Assembly (NCBI GenBank): GCA_937877565.1
Contig: CALFJB010000018.1
Location: 53,981-117,980, forward strand
Direction of reading: 5' to 3'
DNA from: an uncultured Selenomonadales bacterium
GTDB taxonomy: Bacteria; Bacillota; Negativicutes; Selenomonadales; Selenomonadaceae
DNA: 64,000 nt
Both the position numbers and the translations under genes were made by a program. The notes under the pieces were generated by a model that saw nothing but the letters and a program-made list of their open reading frames with translations, searched no databases and was not told the DNA's origin. This document shows positions 16,535 through 25,649 of the stretch, in pieces; the stretch's first letter is position 1; each line of letters starts with the position of its first letter.

Positions 16535-19516
16535 ATGAGGAAAAATATAAAATTTTTTTTTGGAGCGTTTCTGATAGCAAGTGCTTTGTTCTGTACAAGC
16601 ATTGAAGGTTCACCTGTTACAGAAAATGCAGTTCGTGAAACTGCTGAAACAACGGCGGCAGATTCAGACGTTTTAACAGAATCCGAAATTGAAAAAAATA
16701 TTGGTACTGTAAAAATCGGCTACGTCAAAAATACCGGCTTTGTACAAGAAGATCGTCCGGGACACAAAATTGGCTACGGCTATGAGTACATGGAATTTTT
16801 ATCAAATTACGCGCACTGCGATTTTGAGTACGTAGAATTTGCTACTTGGGACGATTTACTTGAGGCAATGGAAAAAGGCGAAATTGACGCCGCGCCCGGT
16901 ATGCCCGGTGATTATCATCAGTTGCCAAATACCCGCCGTACAGATCACGTTATTGGACGTTTTCCAATGCAGCTTGTAGTTTCTCCAAAAGGCGTTAAAC
17001 CTGAAATGAAATTGGGCGTTTTGGCGTCAAATTATCCCACTCCTGCTTTACCCGCCATTGCACAAGCCGAAGGTTTTACCTATGAAACTGTAACTTTTCA
17101 CAGACTTAGCGATTTAATCGACGCCTTCACACGCGGCGATATTGACGGCTACGTTACACCAAAATTAAAATATCACGATGAAGGAAATGTTCTTGCTCTT
17201 TTTGACAGACAAAGTTACCGCCTTTCAGTTACCAACGACAAGCCCAGACTTTGGGAACGTTTAAACATTGCAATGGATCATATGCTGTTAAATCAGTCAA
17301 ATGTTCGTGACAAACTGAATCAGAAATATTTGTATGTCAACGGTGCGCCTTTGGTTCTTAGCAAGAGTGAAAAAGAATATCTTGCCGAACGTAAAAAACT
17401 TCGCACTGCAATTTTTCTTTATCGTCAACCATACGCCTATCATAATTCAAAGGGCGAATTAATTGGGCTTGTTCCCGACATTTTAAATAAAATTTCAAAA
17501 GAATTAAATGTTGAAATTGAAATTGTACCGACAAATTCTGTTGATGAAGTTTCTGAACTCATTAAAAAAGGCGAAATTGATTTTGTTGCTGACGCCGTTT
17601 GCGATTATAGCTGGGCAGAAAATTTCAATATGAAACCTACTCAATCTTATCTGTCAATGGATTATGTTCCCGTTACACGTGAAGGCGATTTAGAAAAAGA
17701 TATTTCAACTTTAACAGTTGCCTGTATCGATACAATGTTTCACACAGAGGCTTTCATTTATGGACTTTATCCGGCTGAAAGAAGATTGAGTGTACCTTCG
17801 CCTGAAGCCGCCCTTTCCGCTGTTGCTGAAAATCGCGCAGATATTGCCTACATTCGCCGCAATTCAATAAATTCTGTTGTTGAAAATTCTGGTACGTATA
17901 TGCTTACTCCTGCATCAGAGGCGGTTTATTCCGAGCCGGTAAGTTTTGGCGTTTATGCACATGAAGATCCAAAACTTTGGCTCATTCTCAATAAATCTAT
18001 TGGTCACATTGATTCTGATTGGATTCGTGATTCACTTAACAAATATCAGCAAGCTGAAGTTAATATTACTCCCGAATGGATTTTATATCATCATCCATTG
18101 AGAGTTTTAATAGCGGCGTTAATTTTAATTGCGGCTATTGCGGGTTTCTTTGTATATCGCAACAATATGAAGAAAAAGCATATTGACTTAGTGGAGCATA
18201 TGGCGTACACAGATTTAAGATACAATCTGCCAAATGTTCCTTGGCTTGAACATAACGTACCTATTGAATTTGAAAATCTTGAAAATGATAATCCCAGCGT
18301 TCAAACTTTCTTTGCAGTTTTCGCAATGGCTAGTAATGCCACTGTTACGAAAGAATACGGGCGCAAAATTATTGATAGACAATTTATGTCAATGGCAAAA
18401 AATCTTGAAAAAGATGCGCCGGTTATTTTCGTGGCAGCGGGTATCGACGTTGAACATTTGATTTGTTACTGTAAAGCTGACAGCCTCGAAAGTATGAAGG
18501 CGTGGGCTGAAGAAGCAATTCGGAAGTATAGCTTTATGGAAACGGCGGATGTTAATTCTAAAATCGTTTTGCGCGTCCGCGTCGGTATCAGTGCCTATAG
18601 CCGAATGATTTATGTACAACAGGCTATTGACCGCGCTGTTATGGCTTGTCATCAAAATTCCAACAACGATGTTAATGTTTTCGACGAAAAACTTGAAGAA
18701 CAACTTACAATGCAACATACGATTGAAAGCCGTATGGAACAAGCCCTTAAAGATGGCGAATTTCAAGCGTGGTATCAGCCAAAATATGATATTCGCACCC
18801 GTCGAATTGTCGGAGCTGAAGCGTTGGTACGTTGGATTAGTCCGGAAATGGGATTTATGCCGCCCGGCAAATTTATTCCTCTCTTTGAACAAAACGGCTT
18901 TGTAATTCCAGTTGACCATTACCTTTTGGAAAAAACTTGCCAACTTCAGAGAGAACGCCTTGACGCAGGCAAAGAAGTTGTACCAATTTCAGTTAATCAG
19001 TCGCGTTTGCATATGACTGAAGACGGCTACCTTGAAAAGATGAAAGCCGTTGTTGAAAAATATAAATTGCCGCGCGGTTTGATTGAATTGGAAGTTACCG
19101 AAACAGTTTTTGGCGATTTCGATTCAAAAAGCGGTATAAAAAGCGCGGAGGAAATTATTAAAGGCTTGCACGATTTAGGCTTTACAATTTCAGTTGACGA
19201 CTTCGGCAGCGGTTATTCCAGTTATACGATGCTCGGCAATTTGCCAATGGACGTTTTGAAAATCGACCGTTTAATTTTAGTTGGCGCGGACACTTCCTAC
19301 AGAATGCGCCAAATTCTCGGCAACGTCATAAAACTTGGCAAGGCTTTAAAGATGAAAGTTATCTGCGAAGGTATTGAAACGGTTGAGCAGGAAAATCTTT
19401 TATTGGAGCTCGGCTGCTACTTGGGACAAGGCTTTTTAAATGCTAAGCCAATGCCGGTTGCTGATTTTGTAAGTTTCTTTGAAAAACGTAACGCCGAAGT
19501 TGACGCGGCAGGTTGA
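16535..19516 (+). CDS. Membrane c-di-GMP phosphodiesterase with two solute-binding sensor domains
   Basis: 993 residues. A signal peptide is followed by two type 3 periplasmic-binding domains (~55-270 and ~285-510; GYGYEYMEFL and GLVPDILNKISKEL are typical), a membrane helix (~525-545), a degenerate GGDEF-like linker (~555-715, no GGDEF motif) and a C-terminal EAL domain (~720-980). The EAL domain keeps EALVRW (~760), a VNQS substrate segment, VTETVF, the DDFGSGYSS loop (~888) and KIDR, so it should hydrolyse c-di-GMP. The protein probably lowers c-di-GMP in response to an extracytoplasmic amino acid or peptide (inference). AAGGTGG precedes the ATG. Confidence 0.88.
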   Translation: MRKNIKFFFGAFLIASALFCTSIEGSPVTENAVRETAETTAADSDVLTESEIEKNIGTVKIGYVKNTGFVQEDRPGHKIGYGYEYMEFLSNYAHCDFEYVEFATWDDLLEAMEKGEIDAAPGMPGDYHQLPNTRRTDHVIGRFPMQLVVSPKGVKPEMKLGVLASNYPTPALPAIAQAEGFTYETVTFHRLSDLIDAFTRGDIDGYVTPKLKYHDEGNVLALFDRQSYRLSVTNDKPRLWERLNIAMDHMLLNQSNVRDKLNQKYLYVNGAPLVLSKSEKEYLAERKKLRTAIFLYRQPYAYHNSKGELIGLVPDILNKISKELNVEIEIVPTNSVDEVSELIKKGEIDFVADAVCDYSWAENFNMKPTQSYLSMDYVPVTREGDLEKDISTLTVACIDTMFHTEAFIYGLYPAERRLSVPSPEAALSAVAENRADIAYIRRNSINSVVENSGTYMLTPASEAVYSEPVSFGVYAHEDPKLWLILNKSIGHIDSDWIRDSLNKYQQAEVNITPEWILYHHPLRVLIAALILIAAIAGFFVYRNNMKKKHIDLVEHMAYTDLRYNLPNVPWLEHNVPIEFENLENDNPSVQTFFAVFAMASNATVTKEYGRKIIDRQFMSMAKNLEKDAPVIFVAAGIDVEHLICYCKADSLESMKAWAEEAIRKYSFMETADVNSKIVLRVRVGISAYSRMIYVQQAIDRAVMACHQNSNNDVNVFDEKLEEQLTMQHTIESRMEQALKDGEFQAWYQPKYDIRTRRIVGAEALVRWISPEMGFMPPGKFIPLFEQNGFVIPVDHYLLEKTCQLQRERLDAGKEVVPISVNQSRLHMTEDGYLEKMKAVVEKYKLPRGLIELEVTETVFGDFDSKSGIKSAEEIIKGLHDLGFTISVDDFGSGYSSYTMLGNLPMDVLKIDRLILVGADTSYRMRQILGNVIKLGKALKMKVICEGIETVEQENLLLELGCYLGQGFLNAKPMPVADFVSFFEKRNAEVDAAG

Positions 19517-19529
19517 TTATAAATTTTGG

Positions 19530-19556
19530 GAGTCGGAAATTTTCCGGCTCTTTTTT
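19530..19556 (+). terminator. Terminator of the EAL-domain gene
   Basis: GAGTCGG (19530-19536) pairs with CCGGCTC (19544-19550), then six T's. Confidence 0.75.
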
Positions 19557-19563
19557 GTTGCAA

Positions 19564-19587
19564 TAAAAAAACGGGCTTAACCGCCCG
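19564..19587 (-). terminator. Terminator of the aldose epimerase gene
   Basis: On the minus strand CGGGC, loop GGTTAA, GCCCG, then seven T's. Confidence 0.65.
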
Positions 19588-19599
19588 CCGAAAAATTTT

Positions 19600-20478
19600 T
19601 TATTCGTTGATAATGAAAGTGTAGCCCGCGTCGAAGGATTCACCAACGGCAATTTTGTTAATGCCTTCCTTTTCTGAAAAATCGCCGGTAAAATCTTCGT
19701 AGTCAGCATGCCCGAGCCAAGGCTCAATGCAAAGTAAAGGTGCGCCACCTTTTGCAGGCGTCCAAATTCCCATGTACGGGAATTTTTCTGCGCGAATTGT
19801 AATTGACTTTGAACTTTTACGGGAACAAATTGAAATTTCATCAGATTTTAAATCGTCAAAAACAAGCGCATCACCTTTGAAAAGTTCGTAACTCAAATTT
19901 AATTCTTTGCCGTCAAGCGTTTCAATTCGATTATGTGAAAGGTTGCCATTTGCCGCAAGTAAAATTCTGGAAGATTTTTCTGCCACGTCAAATTTTAAAT
20001 AGCAGTCGTCAAAATTTTCACCGTCAACAATCGGACACTTCAGCGCGGGATGTGCGCCAATAGAAAAATAAATTTCCTTGTCGTCAAGATTTTTAACCGT
20101 CCACATAACTTCAACTTTGTTATCGCGCAAAATGTACGCAATTTCCAACGAAAATTTATACGGGTAAACTTTCAAAGTTTCTTCGCTCCATTGCAGGCGA
20201 AAAGCAACTTCATCTTCAGTTTCACGAATACAATTAAATTCTGAAGTGCGGGCAAAGCCATGTTGCGGCAATTCGTATTCTTTGCCTTCGACGCGGTATT
20301 TGTTATTTACAACTTTGCCGACGAATGGAAAAAGTACCGGCGAAGTGTACTTCCAATATTGCGGGTTGCCGTCGTGCAAATATTCCGTGCCGTCTTTAAC
20401 GCCGGTAATAGATTTTAATTCCGCGCCGTAGTCTGCAACTGTAATTTTTAAAACGTCATTCTGCAAGGTATGCAACAA
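19600..20478 (-). CDS. Aldose 1-epimerase family protein
   Basis: 292 residues of the galactose mutarotase-like fold: YGAELKSI, FPFVGKVVNNKY, LPQHGFARTSEF (catalytic His), SIGAHPALKCP (second His) and a Glu near the C-terminus (CIEPWLGHAD). It belongs to the divergent YihR/LacX-like group, so the sugar is not certain. The frame extends to a GTG at 20487, but GAGGAG ends right at that codon. The TTG at 20476-20478 has a normal spacing. Confidence 0.85.
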   Translation of the reverse strand: MLHTLQNDVLKITVADYGAELKSITGVKDGTEYLHDGNPQYWKYTSPVLFPFVGKVVNNKYRVEGKEYELPQHGFARTSEFNCIRETEDEVAFRLQWSEETLKVYPYKFSLEIAYILRDNKVEVMWTVKNLDDKEIYFSIGAHPALKCPIVDGENFDDCYLKFDVAEKSSRILLAANGNLSHNRIETLDGKELNLSYELFKGDALVFDDLKSDEISICSRKSSKSITIRAEKFPYMGIWTPAKGGAPLLCIEPWLGHADYEDFTGDFSEKEGINKIAVGESFDAGYTFIINE

Positions 20479-20588
20479 TTTAATCACTCCTCAAAAATTT
20501 TTGTAAAGTATTCTGCAGTTTGTTAAAAATTTCCTGCAAAAAAAATAGCAAGCCGAAGCCTGCCGAAGTTTACCAAAATATAAATCTG

Positions 20589-21881
20589 TCAGATAGCAGA
20601 AAAACCTAACTCTAAATCTGAAATAATATCGTCAATGTGTTCAGTGCCGATTGAAAGGCGAATCGTGGCGGGAGTAATTCCGCTTGCAAGTAATTCACTT
20701 TCAGTCATTTGTGAATGAGTTGTTGACGCGGGATGTATAACCAAAGATTTAACGTCGGCAACATTTGCCAACAACGAGAAAATTTTCAAGTTGTCGATAA
20801 ATTTTTTAGCCGCGTCCGCGCCGCCTTTAATTTCAAATGTGAAAATCGAAATTCCGCCGTTCGGAAAATATTTTTGATAAAGTTTGTGGTCGGGATGATC
20901 TTTCAGTGAAGGATGATTGACTTTGTCAACTTTTGGATTTTTTGAAAGATATTCGACAACTTTTAAAGAATTTTCAATGTGACGTTCAACGCGGAGTGAT
21001 AAAGTTTCTGCGCCTTGCAAAAGTAAAAACGCGCTGATTGGAGAAATTGCCGCGCCGGTATCTCTCAACAAAATTGCACGAATATAAGTTACAAACGCCG
21101 CCGCGCCCAATGCTTTATAAAAGCTGACGCCGTGATAACTTGGATTCGGTTCAACAAGCCAACTGAATTTGCCGGATTTTTCCCAATCAAATTTGCCACT
21201 TTCGACGATAATACCGCCCAAAGTTGTACCGTGCCCGCCAATAAATTTTGTCGCCGAATGAATAACAATATCTGCGCCGTATTCAAACGGGCGAATTTGA
21301 TAAGGCGTGGCAAAAGTGTTGTCGATGACAAGCGGGATATTATGTTTGTGCGCAACGTCAGCAACGGCTTGAATGTCAATCAAAGTTGCGTTGGGGTTGC
21401 CAACTGATTCAATAAAAATTAATTGCGTATTGGGTTGAATAGCCTTTTCAAAAACCGCCGCGCCCATTGAAGGATCAACGAAAGTTGTTTCAATTCCATA
21501 ATCCGGCAAAGTGTGTTCAAAAAGGTTGAAAGTTCCGCCGTAAATTGTGGTTGCGGCAACTATGTGATGTCCTTTGTGCGCCAATGCTTGCACTGCATAA
21601 GTTACAGCCGCCGCGCCGCTTGCTAATGCCAACGCCGCCGAGCCGCCTTCAAGTGCCGCAATTCTGCGTTCCAAAACGTCTTGAGTTGGATTTGTTAAGC
21701 GTCCGTAAATATTTCCGGCGTCACGAAGTCCAAAACGATCTGCCGCGTGGTCAAAATTATGAAATACATATGAAGTCGTTTGATAAATTGGAACTGCGCG
21801 AGCGTCTGTCACGGGGTCGGGACTTTCCTGCCCTGCATGCAACTGCAATGTTTCAAATTTGTACTTGCGATTTTCACTCAT
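20589..21881 (-). CDS. metY: O-acetylhomoserine sulfhydrylase (PLP enzyme)
   Basis: 430 residues of the Cys/Met metabolism PLP family. It opens FETLQLHAGQESPDPVTDARAVP..., typical of OAH sulfhydrylase, and has YGRLTNPT, VIDNTFATPY and the PLP-lysine site HSATKFIGGHGTTLGG. It makes homocysteine from O-acetylhomoserine and sulfide. The frame extends to 21938, but AGAGG 8 bases before the ATG at 21879-21881 fixes the start. No SAM riboswitch was seen upstream. It relates functionally to metNIQ and metK elsewhere in the window. Confidence 0.93.
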   Translation of the reverse strand: MSENRKYKFETLQLHAGQESPDPVTDARAVPIYQTTSYVFHNFDHAADRFGLRDAGNIYGRLTNPTQDVLERRIAALEGGSAALALASGAAAVTYAVQALAHKGHHIVAATTIYGGTFNLFEHTLPDYGIETTFVDPSMGAAVFEKAIQPNTQLIFIESVGNPNATLIDIQAVADVAHKHNIPLVIDNTFATPYQIRPFEYGADIVIHSATKFIGGHGTTLGGIIVESGKFDWEKSGKFSWLVEPNPSYHGVSFYKALGAAAFVTYIRAILLRDTGAAISPISAFLLLQGAETLSLRVERHIENSLKVVEYLSKNPKVDKVNHPSLKDHPDHKLYQKYFPNGGISIFTFEIKGGADAAKKFIDNLKIFSLLANVADVKSLVIHPASTTHSQMTESELLASGITPATIRLSIGTEHIDDIISDLELGFSAI

Positions 21882-21971
21882 TACAAAAACCTCTTTCTTT
21901 GAAAAACTACAAGCGCGTTGCAAAATTTCCCTCGCCATTTCGCGTCAAAAATATTTTACTCAACGCCATTT

Positions 21972-21992
21972 CTAGGGATTAGTTTTTAGTTA
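21972..21992 (+). repeat. Short heptamer array upstream of metY
   Basis: CTAGGGA, TTAGTTT, TTAGTTA in phase; a degenerate relative of the arrays at 7825 and 25646. Confidence 0.45.
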
Positions 21993-22044
21993 TAATCCCA
22001 ACAAAAAATTATAGTGGCAATTATATTATCACTTTAAAAATTTG

Positions 22045-22593
22045 TCAAAAAATATTGGAAACGTCAATTTCTTTTTTAAAGGCGTAATAATAGCCGACTT
22101 TAAAACATTCCGCCAAAAATTTTTTATCCGCGTCGTCTTCGACTTCAGAAATTTTATCCTTATTTTTTAGCGAATTATAAAATTCCCCGTCCTGCAGACA
22201 AAATTTTTGTTGAGTGTACTTTGAATTTTGAGCAGAAAGTTTCGAGCTTATAGGAAAAATATGTTGACGCCAACTTTTTTTGTCTGAATCATTTTTGACA
22301 ACTTTAATTGAGTACCTGTCCAAAAAATAGGCGTTGCCTTTGTAAAAGCCGATGAAAATTAAATTTTTATCGCGGTTAATTCGTTCAGGCGAAGACGCGG
22401 GAAGATTTTCATTTTCTGCAAGCAAAATTTTTAATTTCTGTTCAAAATTTTCTGCACTTGTCCAATCGCTTACATTTGTATATTTTTTTTTGGTTGTTGG
22501 TTTATCTTCGCGAATTTTCGGCAAGTCGTAAGCTTGAGCCGTACCTGTAAAAAAAATAAAGCCTATTAAGGCAGTACTAATCAGAGTCTTCAT
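22045..22593 (-). CDS. Secreted hypothetical protein
   Basis: 182 residues; not recognised. A signal peptide (MKTLISTALIGFIFFTGTAQA) precedes a mature part rich in Lys and Asp, with a possible beta-rich core (NLIFIGFYKGNAYFLDRYSIKVV) and KFLAECFKVGYYYAFKKEID near the end. Its ATG directly abuts the stop codon of the YopX-like gene, so the two are cotranscribed. AAAGGAGCG upstream. Confidence 0.65.
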   Translation of the reverse strand: MKTLISTALIGFIFFTGTAQAYDLPKIREDKPTTKKKYTNVSDWTSAENFEQKLKILLAENENLPASSPERINRDKNLIFIGFYKGNAYFLDRYSIKVVKNDSDKKSWRQHIFPISSKLSAQNSKYTQQKFCLQDGEFYNSLKNKDKISEVEDDADKKFLAECFKVGYYYAFKKEIDVSNIF

Positions 22594-23079
22594 TTATTCG
22601 CTCCTTTCGTAGGTTATCGACTCAAAAATTTTAATAGTTTGCGTGTCATCTATTTTATTTTTGGCAATAGATTTTTGGTCAATTAATTCAGGATTTTCAA
22701 AGCGATTTCCCAAAATTTTAACGCTCCAATTATGAATTTCATAAAGCGATTGTGTCATATTATCTTTGCCGTATTTTACGACAAAACAACCGCGCATAAA
22801 TTCTACAATACCAATTTTGCCATCGTCAAAAGAAATAATATCGTCTTCGTAAATTTCTTTGCCGTCTTTGTCTAAAAGACCGGTGAACTGTCCAATAGTT
22901 TCGGCTTCAACGCGATAACCTTCATAGCCATTTTCATAAACGAAAATATGTGCTTGAGGTCCGGGATCTCCATAAGTCCCGCGTTTTAAGTAAAATCCGT
23001 AAATCCAAACACTATTGGTCTCGCCATTAAATATTTGAAAAGTTTTTAAGCCGCGATACTTAATTTCACGTTCAGCCAC
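22594..23079 (-). CDS. YopX-family protein
   Basis: 161 residues. The YopX pattern is visible: IKYRGLKTFQ near the start, then ETIGQFTGLLDKDGKEIYEDDIISFDDGKIGIVEFMRGCF and the closing IHNWSVKILGNRFENPEL. YopX proteins are small beta-barrel proteins common in phages and mobile elements; their function is unknown. The frame extends to a GTG at 23088, but AAGGAGG fits the GTG at 23077-23079. It is isolated from other phage genes here. Confidence 0.75.
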   Translation of the reverse strand: MAEREIKYRGLKTFQIFNGETNSVWIYGFYLKRGTYGDPGPQAHIFVYENGYEGYRVEAETIGQFTGLLDKDGKEIYEDDIISFDDGKIGIVEFMRGCFVVKYGKDNMTQSLYEIHNWSVKILGNRFENPELIDQKSIAKNKIDDTQTIKIFESITYERSE

Positions 23080-23143
23080 AGTAAACACCTCCTTTCAAAT
23101 TTTGCAGGTAAATTTTACACTATTGAAAAAATCTTTTCAAGAT

Positions 23144-23851
23144 TTATTCTTTTCGTGTTAGAATTGTCGAAAGGTAATTTAGTTTTTCATTTTTACAGGA
23201 ATTTAAATCAGTAAGAATTTTTTCATCTTCCAGACCGCAACGGCTTACAAGTACGGCATTTTCAGTCAGATTTTCATTGTTTAGAATTTCGGCAACTTCG
23301 CCAAAGTTTTTGTATACCTTCATTAAAACAACGTCATCTGAACTTTTCAACGCGGCAGAAATTTTTTTAGTGTCAGCGGTTGCCGGAATGATTGAAAGAA
23401 TTTCGTTGCCGTAAGCCACAGGATAACCAATTTTTGCGGCGATTGCAAGAAACGCGGGAACGCCCGCCACTGTTTCAATTTGTACGCCGTGATTTTTCAG
23501 CAGTTTAAAAATATAAATGTACGTACTGAAAAACATTGGATCGCCAAGTGTAAGAAAACCTACATTTTTGCCGGTGTTGAGGTACGACAAAATTTCTTTC
23601 ACGTTGTCTGAAAAAATTTCCGGCGAATCCTCAAAATTTTTAACCATTGGAAAAGTCTGATAAACAATTTGAACATCTGCGCGAAGGTACGGTTGAGCGA
23701 TTGTAAGTGCAAGGCTGTCAGATTTTTTTTCAGTCTTTGGAGCGATTATAACTTCAGAATTTTTAATTGCATTAATCGCCTTGACTGTTAAAAGTTCAGG
23801 ATCGCCGGGACCGACTCCAATACCATAAAAAATCCCTTGCGCAATTTCCAT
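23144..23851 (-). CDS. cbiL: Precorrin-2/cobalt-factor II C20-methyltransferase
   Basis: 235 residues of the SAM-dependent tetrapyrrole methylase family: GIFYGIGVGPGDPELLTVKA at the start, FLTLGDPMFFSTY and ETVAGVPAFLAIAAKIGYP in the middle. This matches CbiL/CobI, which methylates C20 of the corrin precursor in B12 synthesis. No other cobalamin gene adjoins it. AAGGAAGG precedes the ATG. Confidence 0.85.
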   Translation of the reverse strand: MEIAQGIFYGIGVGPGDPELLTVKAINAIKNSEVIIAPKTEKKSDSLALTIAQPYLRADVQIVYQTFPMVKNFEDSPEIFSDNVKEILSYLNTGKNVGFLTLGDPMFFSTYIYIFKLLKNHGVQIETVAGVPAFLAIAAKIGYPVAYGNEILSIIPATADTKKISAALKSSDDVVLMKVYKNFGEVAEILNNENLTENAVLVSRCGLEDEKILTDLNSCKNEKLNYLSTILTRKE

Positions 23852-23951
23852 TTTGTTAAAACCTTCCTTTATGATAAAATGTTCTGAAAATTCGTTTACT
23901 GCAAAATAATATCACAGTTTACTGAAATTGTGAATAATTGAAGGTGAAACA

Positions 23952-24341
23952 ATGCAATATTTTTTTATTATGATTCTAATAGCCGCCACGCTGATTTTTA
24001 TTTTTGGGACGCGCCGCGCTATGCGAATGTCTCAAATATCTGTTGCACTCATTGAAAAATACGAAAACGATAAAGATAATCCCGCGCTGATTCAAGAAAT
24101 TTTTGACGCCCTGAAAAATGATTTTCGCTGTAAAAAAATTTTGGAAAAATACAACGCCACGCCCGACGATATTAAAAAACTTCATAAAAAATTGATGAAG
24201 TGGGGCGATTTCAGAAAGTACAATCGCTACATTCCAATTACTTCATTTTTTAACGTGACAACGCTGGAATATCTTTTGAAACATAAAACTGACGACGCGA
24301 AGTCTTTAACCGAAAAAATGATGAATCACTTCCATATTTAG
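23952..24341 (+). CDS. Small membrane-anchored hypothetical protein
   Basis: 129 residues; not recognised. One N-terminal membrane helix (FFIMILIAATLIFIFGT) followed by an arginine-rich stop and a helical cytoplasmic part (ENDKDNPALIQEIFDALKNDFRCKKILEKY). AAGGTG lies before the ATG. Its stop TAG lies inside the first heptamer (TTAGGGA) of the array at 24338. Confidence 0.6.
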   Translation: MQYFFIMILIAATLIFIFGTRRAMRMSQISVALIEKYENDKDNPALIQEIFDALKNDFRCKKILEKYNATPDDIKKLHKKLMKWGDFRKYNRYIPITSFFNVTTLEYLLKHKTDDAKSLTEKMMNHFHI

Positions 24342-24485
24342 GGATTAGGTTATAGATGTTAGGTGCTAGGGGAATTTGAAAAATTTTTAATCTTTAACAC
24401 CTAGAATAAATGTATCGAATTTTAAGTATTGGGTAATAAAAATTCAAAACCCTAAAACCTAATCGCTAAAACCTAACACCTAAAT
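24338..24485. repeat. Inverted pair of heptamer arrays without an ORF
   Basis: Left array 24338-24372 has five units: TTAGGGA, TTAGGTT, ATAGATG, TTAGGTG, CTAGGGG. Right array 24451-24485 has five inverted units: CCTAAAA, CCTAATC, GCTAAAA, CCTAACA, CCTAAAT. The 78-base core has no ORF. It sits just upstream of the hydrogenase small-subunit gene and mirrors the element at 25646-26092. Confidence 0.75.
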
Positions 24486-24566
24486 TTGCAGGATAAAACT
24501 TATTGGCGGCGAATTTTGAAATAATACCCTGAGACTTACGAAAAATTTTTTTAGGAGGGGCGGAAA

Positions 24567-25649
24567 TTGGAAAAACGTGAAAGTTTATGGGAGGCATATC
24601 TGCGAAGAGGTTTAAGCCGCCGTAGTTTCTTAAAAGGTTGTGTGGCTTTAACTTCGTTAATGGGTTTAAGTACAGATATGTTTTCTAAAGTAGTTGAGGC
24701 AGCGGAAACTAAGCCGTTGCCGGTAGTTATTTGGATTCACGGGCATGAATGTACAGGCTGTGATGAATCTTTCATTCGTTCGGCGTCACCTCTGGCGTCA
24801 GATTTAGTTTTAACGAATATTGCGCTGGAGTACGACCACTTGTTAAGCGCGGCTTGCGGTGCGCCGTTTGAGGCACATCTTGACGAAACAATTAACAAGT
24901 ACAACGGGCAATACATTTTGTGCGTTGAAGGCGCAGTGGCGACTAAAGACAGCGGTATTTATTGCATGTCCGGCGGGCATACTTTTACTCACTTACTGGA
25001 AAAAGCGGCGAAAGGCGCGGCGGCTATTATTGCTTATGGAAGTTGCGCGGCTTATGGCGGTATTCAAGCGGCGAAACCAAATCCAAGCGGTTCAGCGGGA
25101 ATTTCTCATTTTGTCGGCGGTAAGCCGGTTGTAAATGTGCCGGGCTGTCCACCAATTCCTGAAGTCATGACAGGCGTTGTAATGCACGTTGCTTTATTTG
25201 GAAGTTTACCGCCACTTGATGGTGATGGGCGTCCAAAACAATTTTACGGCAACAGAATTCATGATACTTGTTATCGCCGCCCGTTCTTTGATGCGGGAAT
25301 GTTCGCTGAAACTTACGACGATGCAGGCTCAAAAGCCGGTTGGTGTTTGTACAAACTCGGTTGCAGAGGTCCCGAAACTTACAACTCCTGCGGCAATTTG
25401 CGTTGGTGGCAAGGTATGAGTTATCCTATTCAAAGTGGCGCGGCTTGCATTGGTTGTTCCAATAAAAATTTCTGGGACGAAGCACCATTTTCTGACAGGT
25501 TGCCGCAATATGGCAAACTCGGCGATATTGATAAAATTGGCGCAGCTTTAGGAGTTTTGACAGCGGCAGGCGTTGGAGCTCACGCTGTGGGCAGTATTAT
25601 TCAGAAAAATAGCCGTAAAGATTTAACTGAAGAAGAGCATGAGGAATAG
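24567..25649 (+). CDS. hyaA: [NiFe] hydrogenase small subunit, Tat-exported
   Basis: 360 residues. The signal peptide carries the Tat motif SRRSFLKG (~17-24). Cluster ligands: proximal HECTGCDESF; distal HDTCYRRPFF with CLYKLGCRGP; and medial CIGCSNKNFWD. The proximal site has the plain four-Cys form (CTGC), not the six-Cys form of oxygen-tolerant enzymes. A C-terminal hydrophobic segment (LGVLTAAGVGAHAVGSII) should anchor it in the membrane. It passes electrons from H2 oxidation to the cytochrome b at 28013. TTG start with AGGAGGGG. Its TAG stop lies inside a heptamer, and the large-subunit gene follows only after an inserted S23 element. Confidence 0.93.
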   Translation: MEKRESLWEAYLRRGLSRRSFLKGCVALTSLMGLSTDMFSKVVEAAETKPLPVVIWIHGHECTGCDESFIRSASPLASDLVLTNIALEYDHLLSAACGAPFEAHLDETINKYNGQYILCVEGAVATKDSGIYCMSGGHTFTHLLEKAAKGAAAIIAYGSCAAYGGIQAAKPNPSGSAGISHFVGGKPVVNVPGCPPIPEVMTGVVMHVALFGSLPPLDGDGRPKQFYGNRIHDTCYRRPFFDAGMFAETYDDAGSKAGWCLYKLGCRGPETYNSCGNLRWWQGMSYPIQSGAACIGCSNKNFWDEAPFSDRLPQYGKLGDIDKIGAALGVLTAAGVGAHAVGSIIQKNSRKDLTEEEHEE

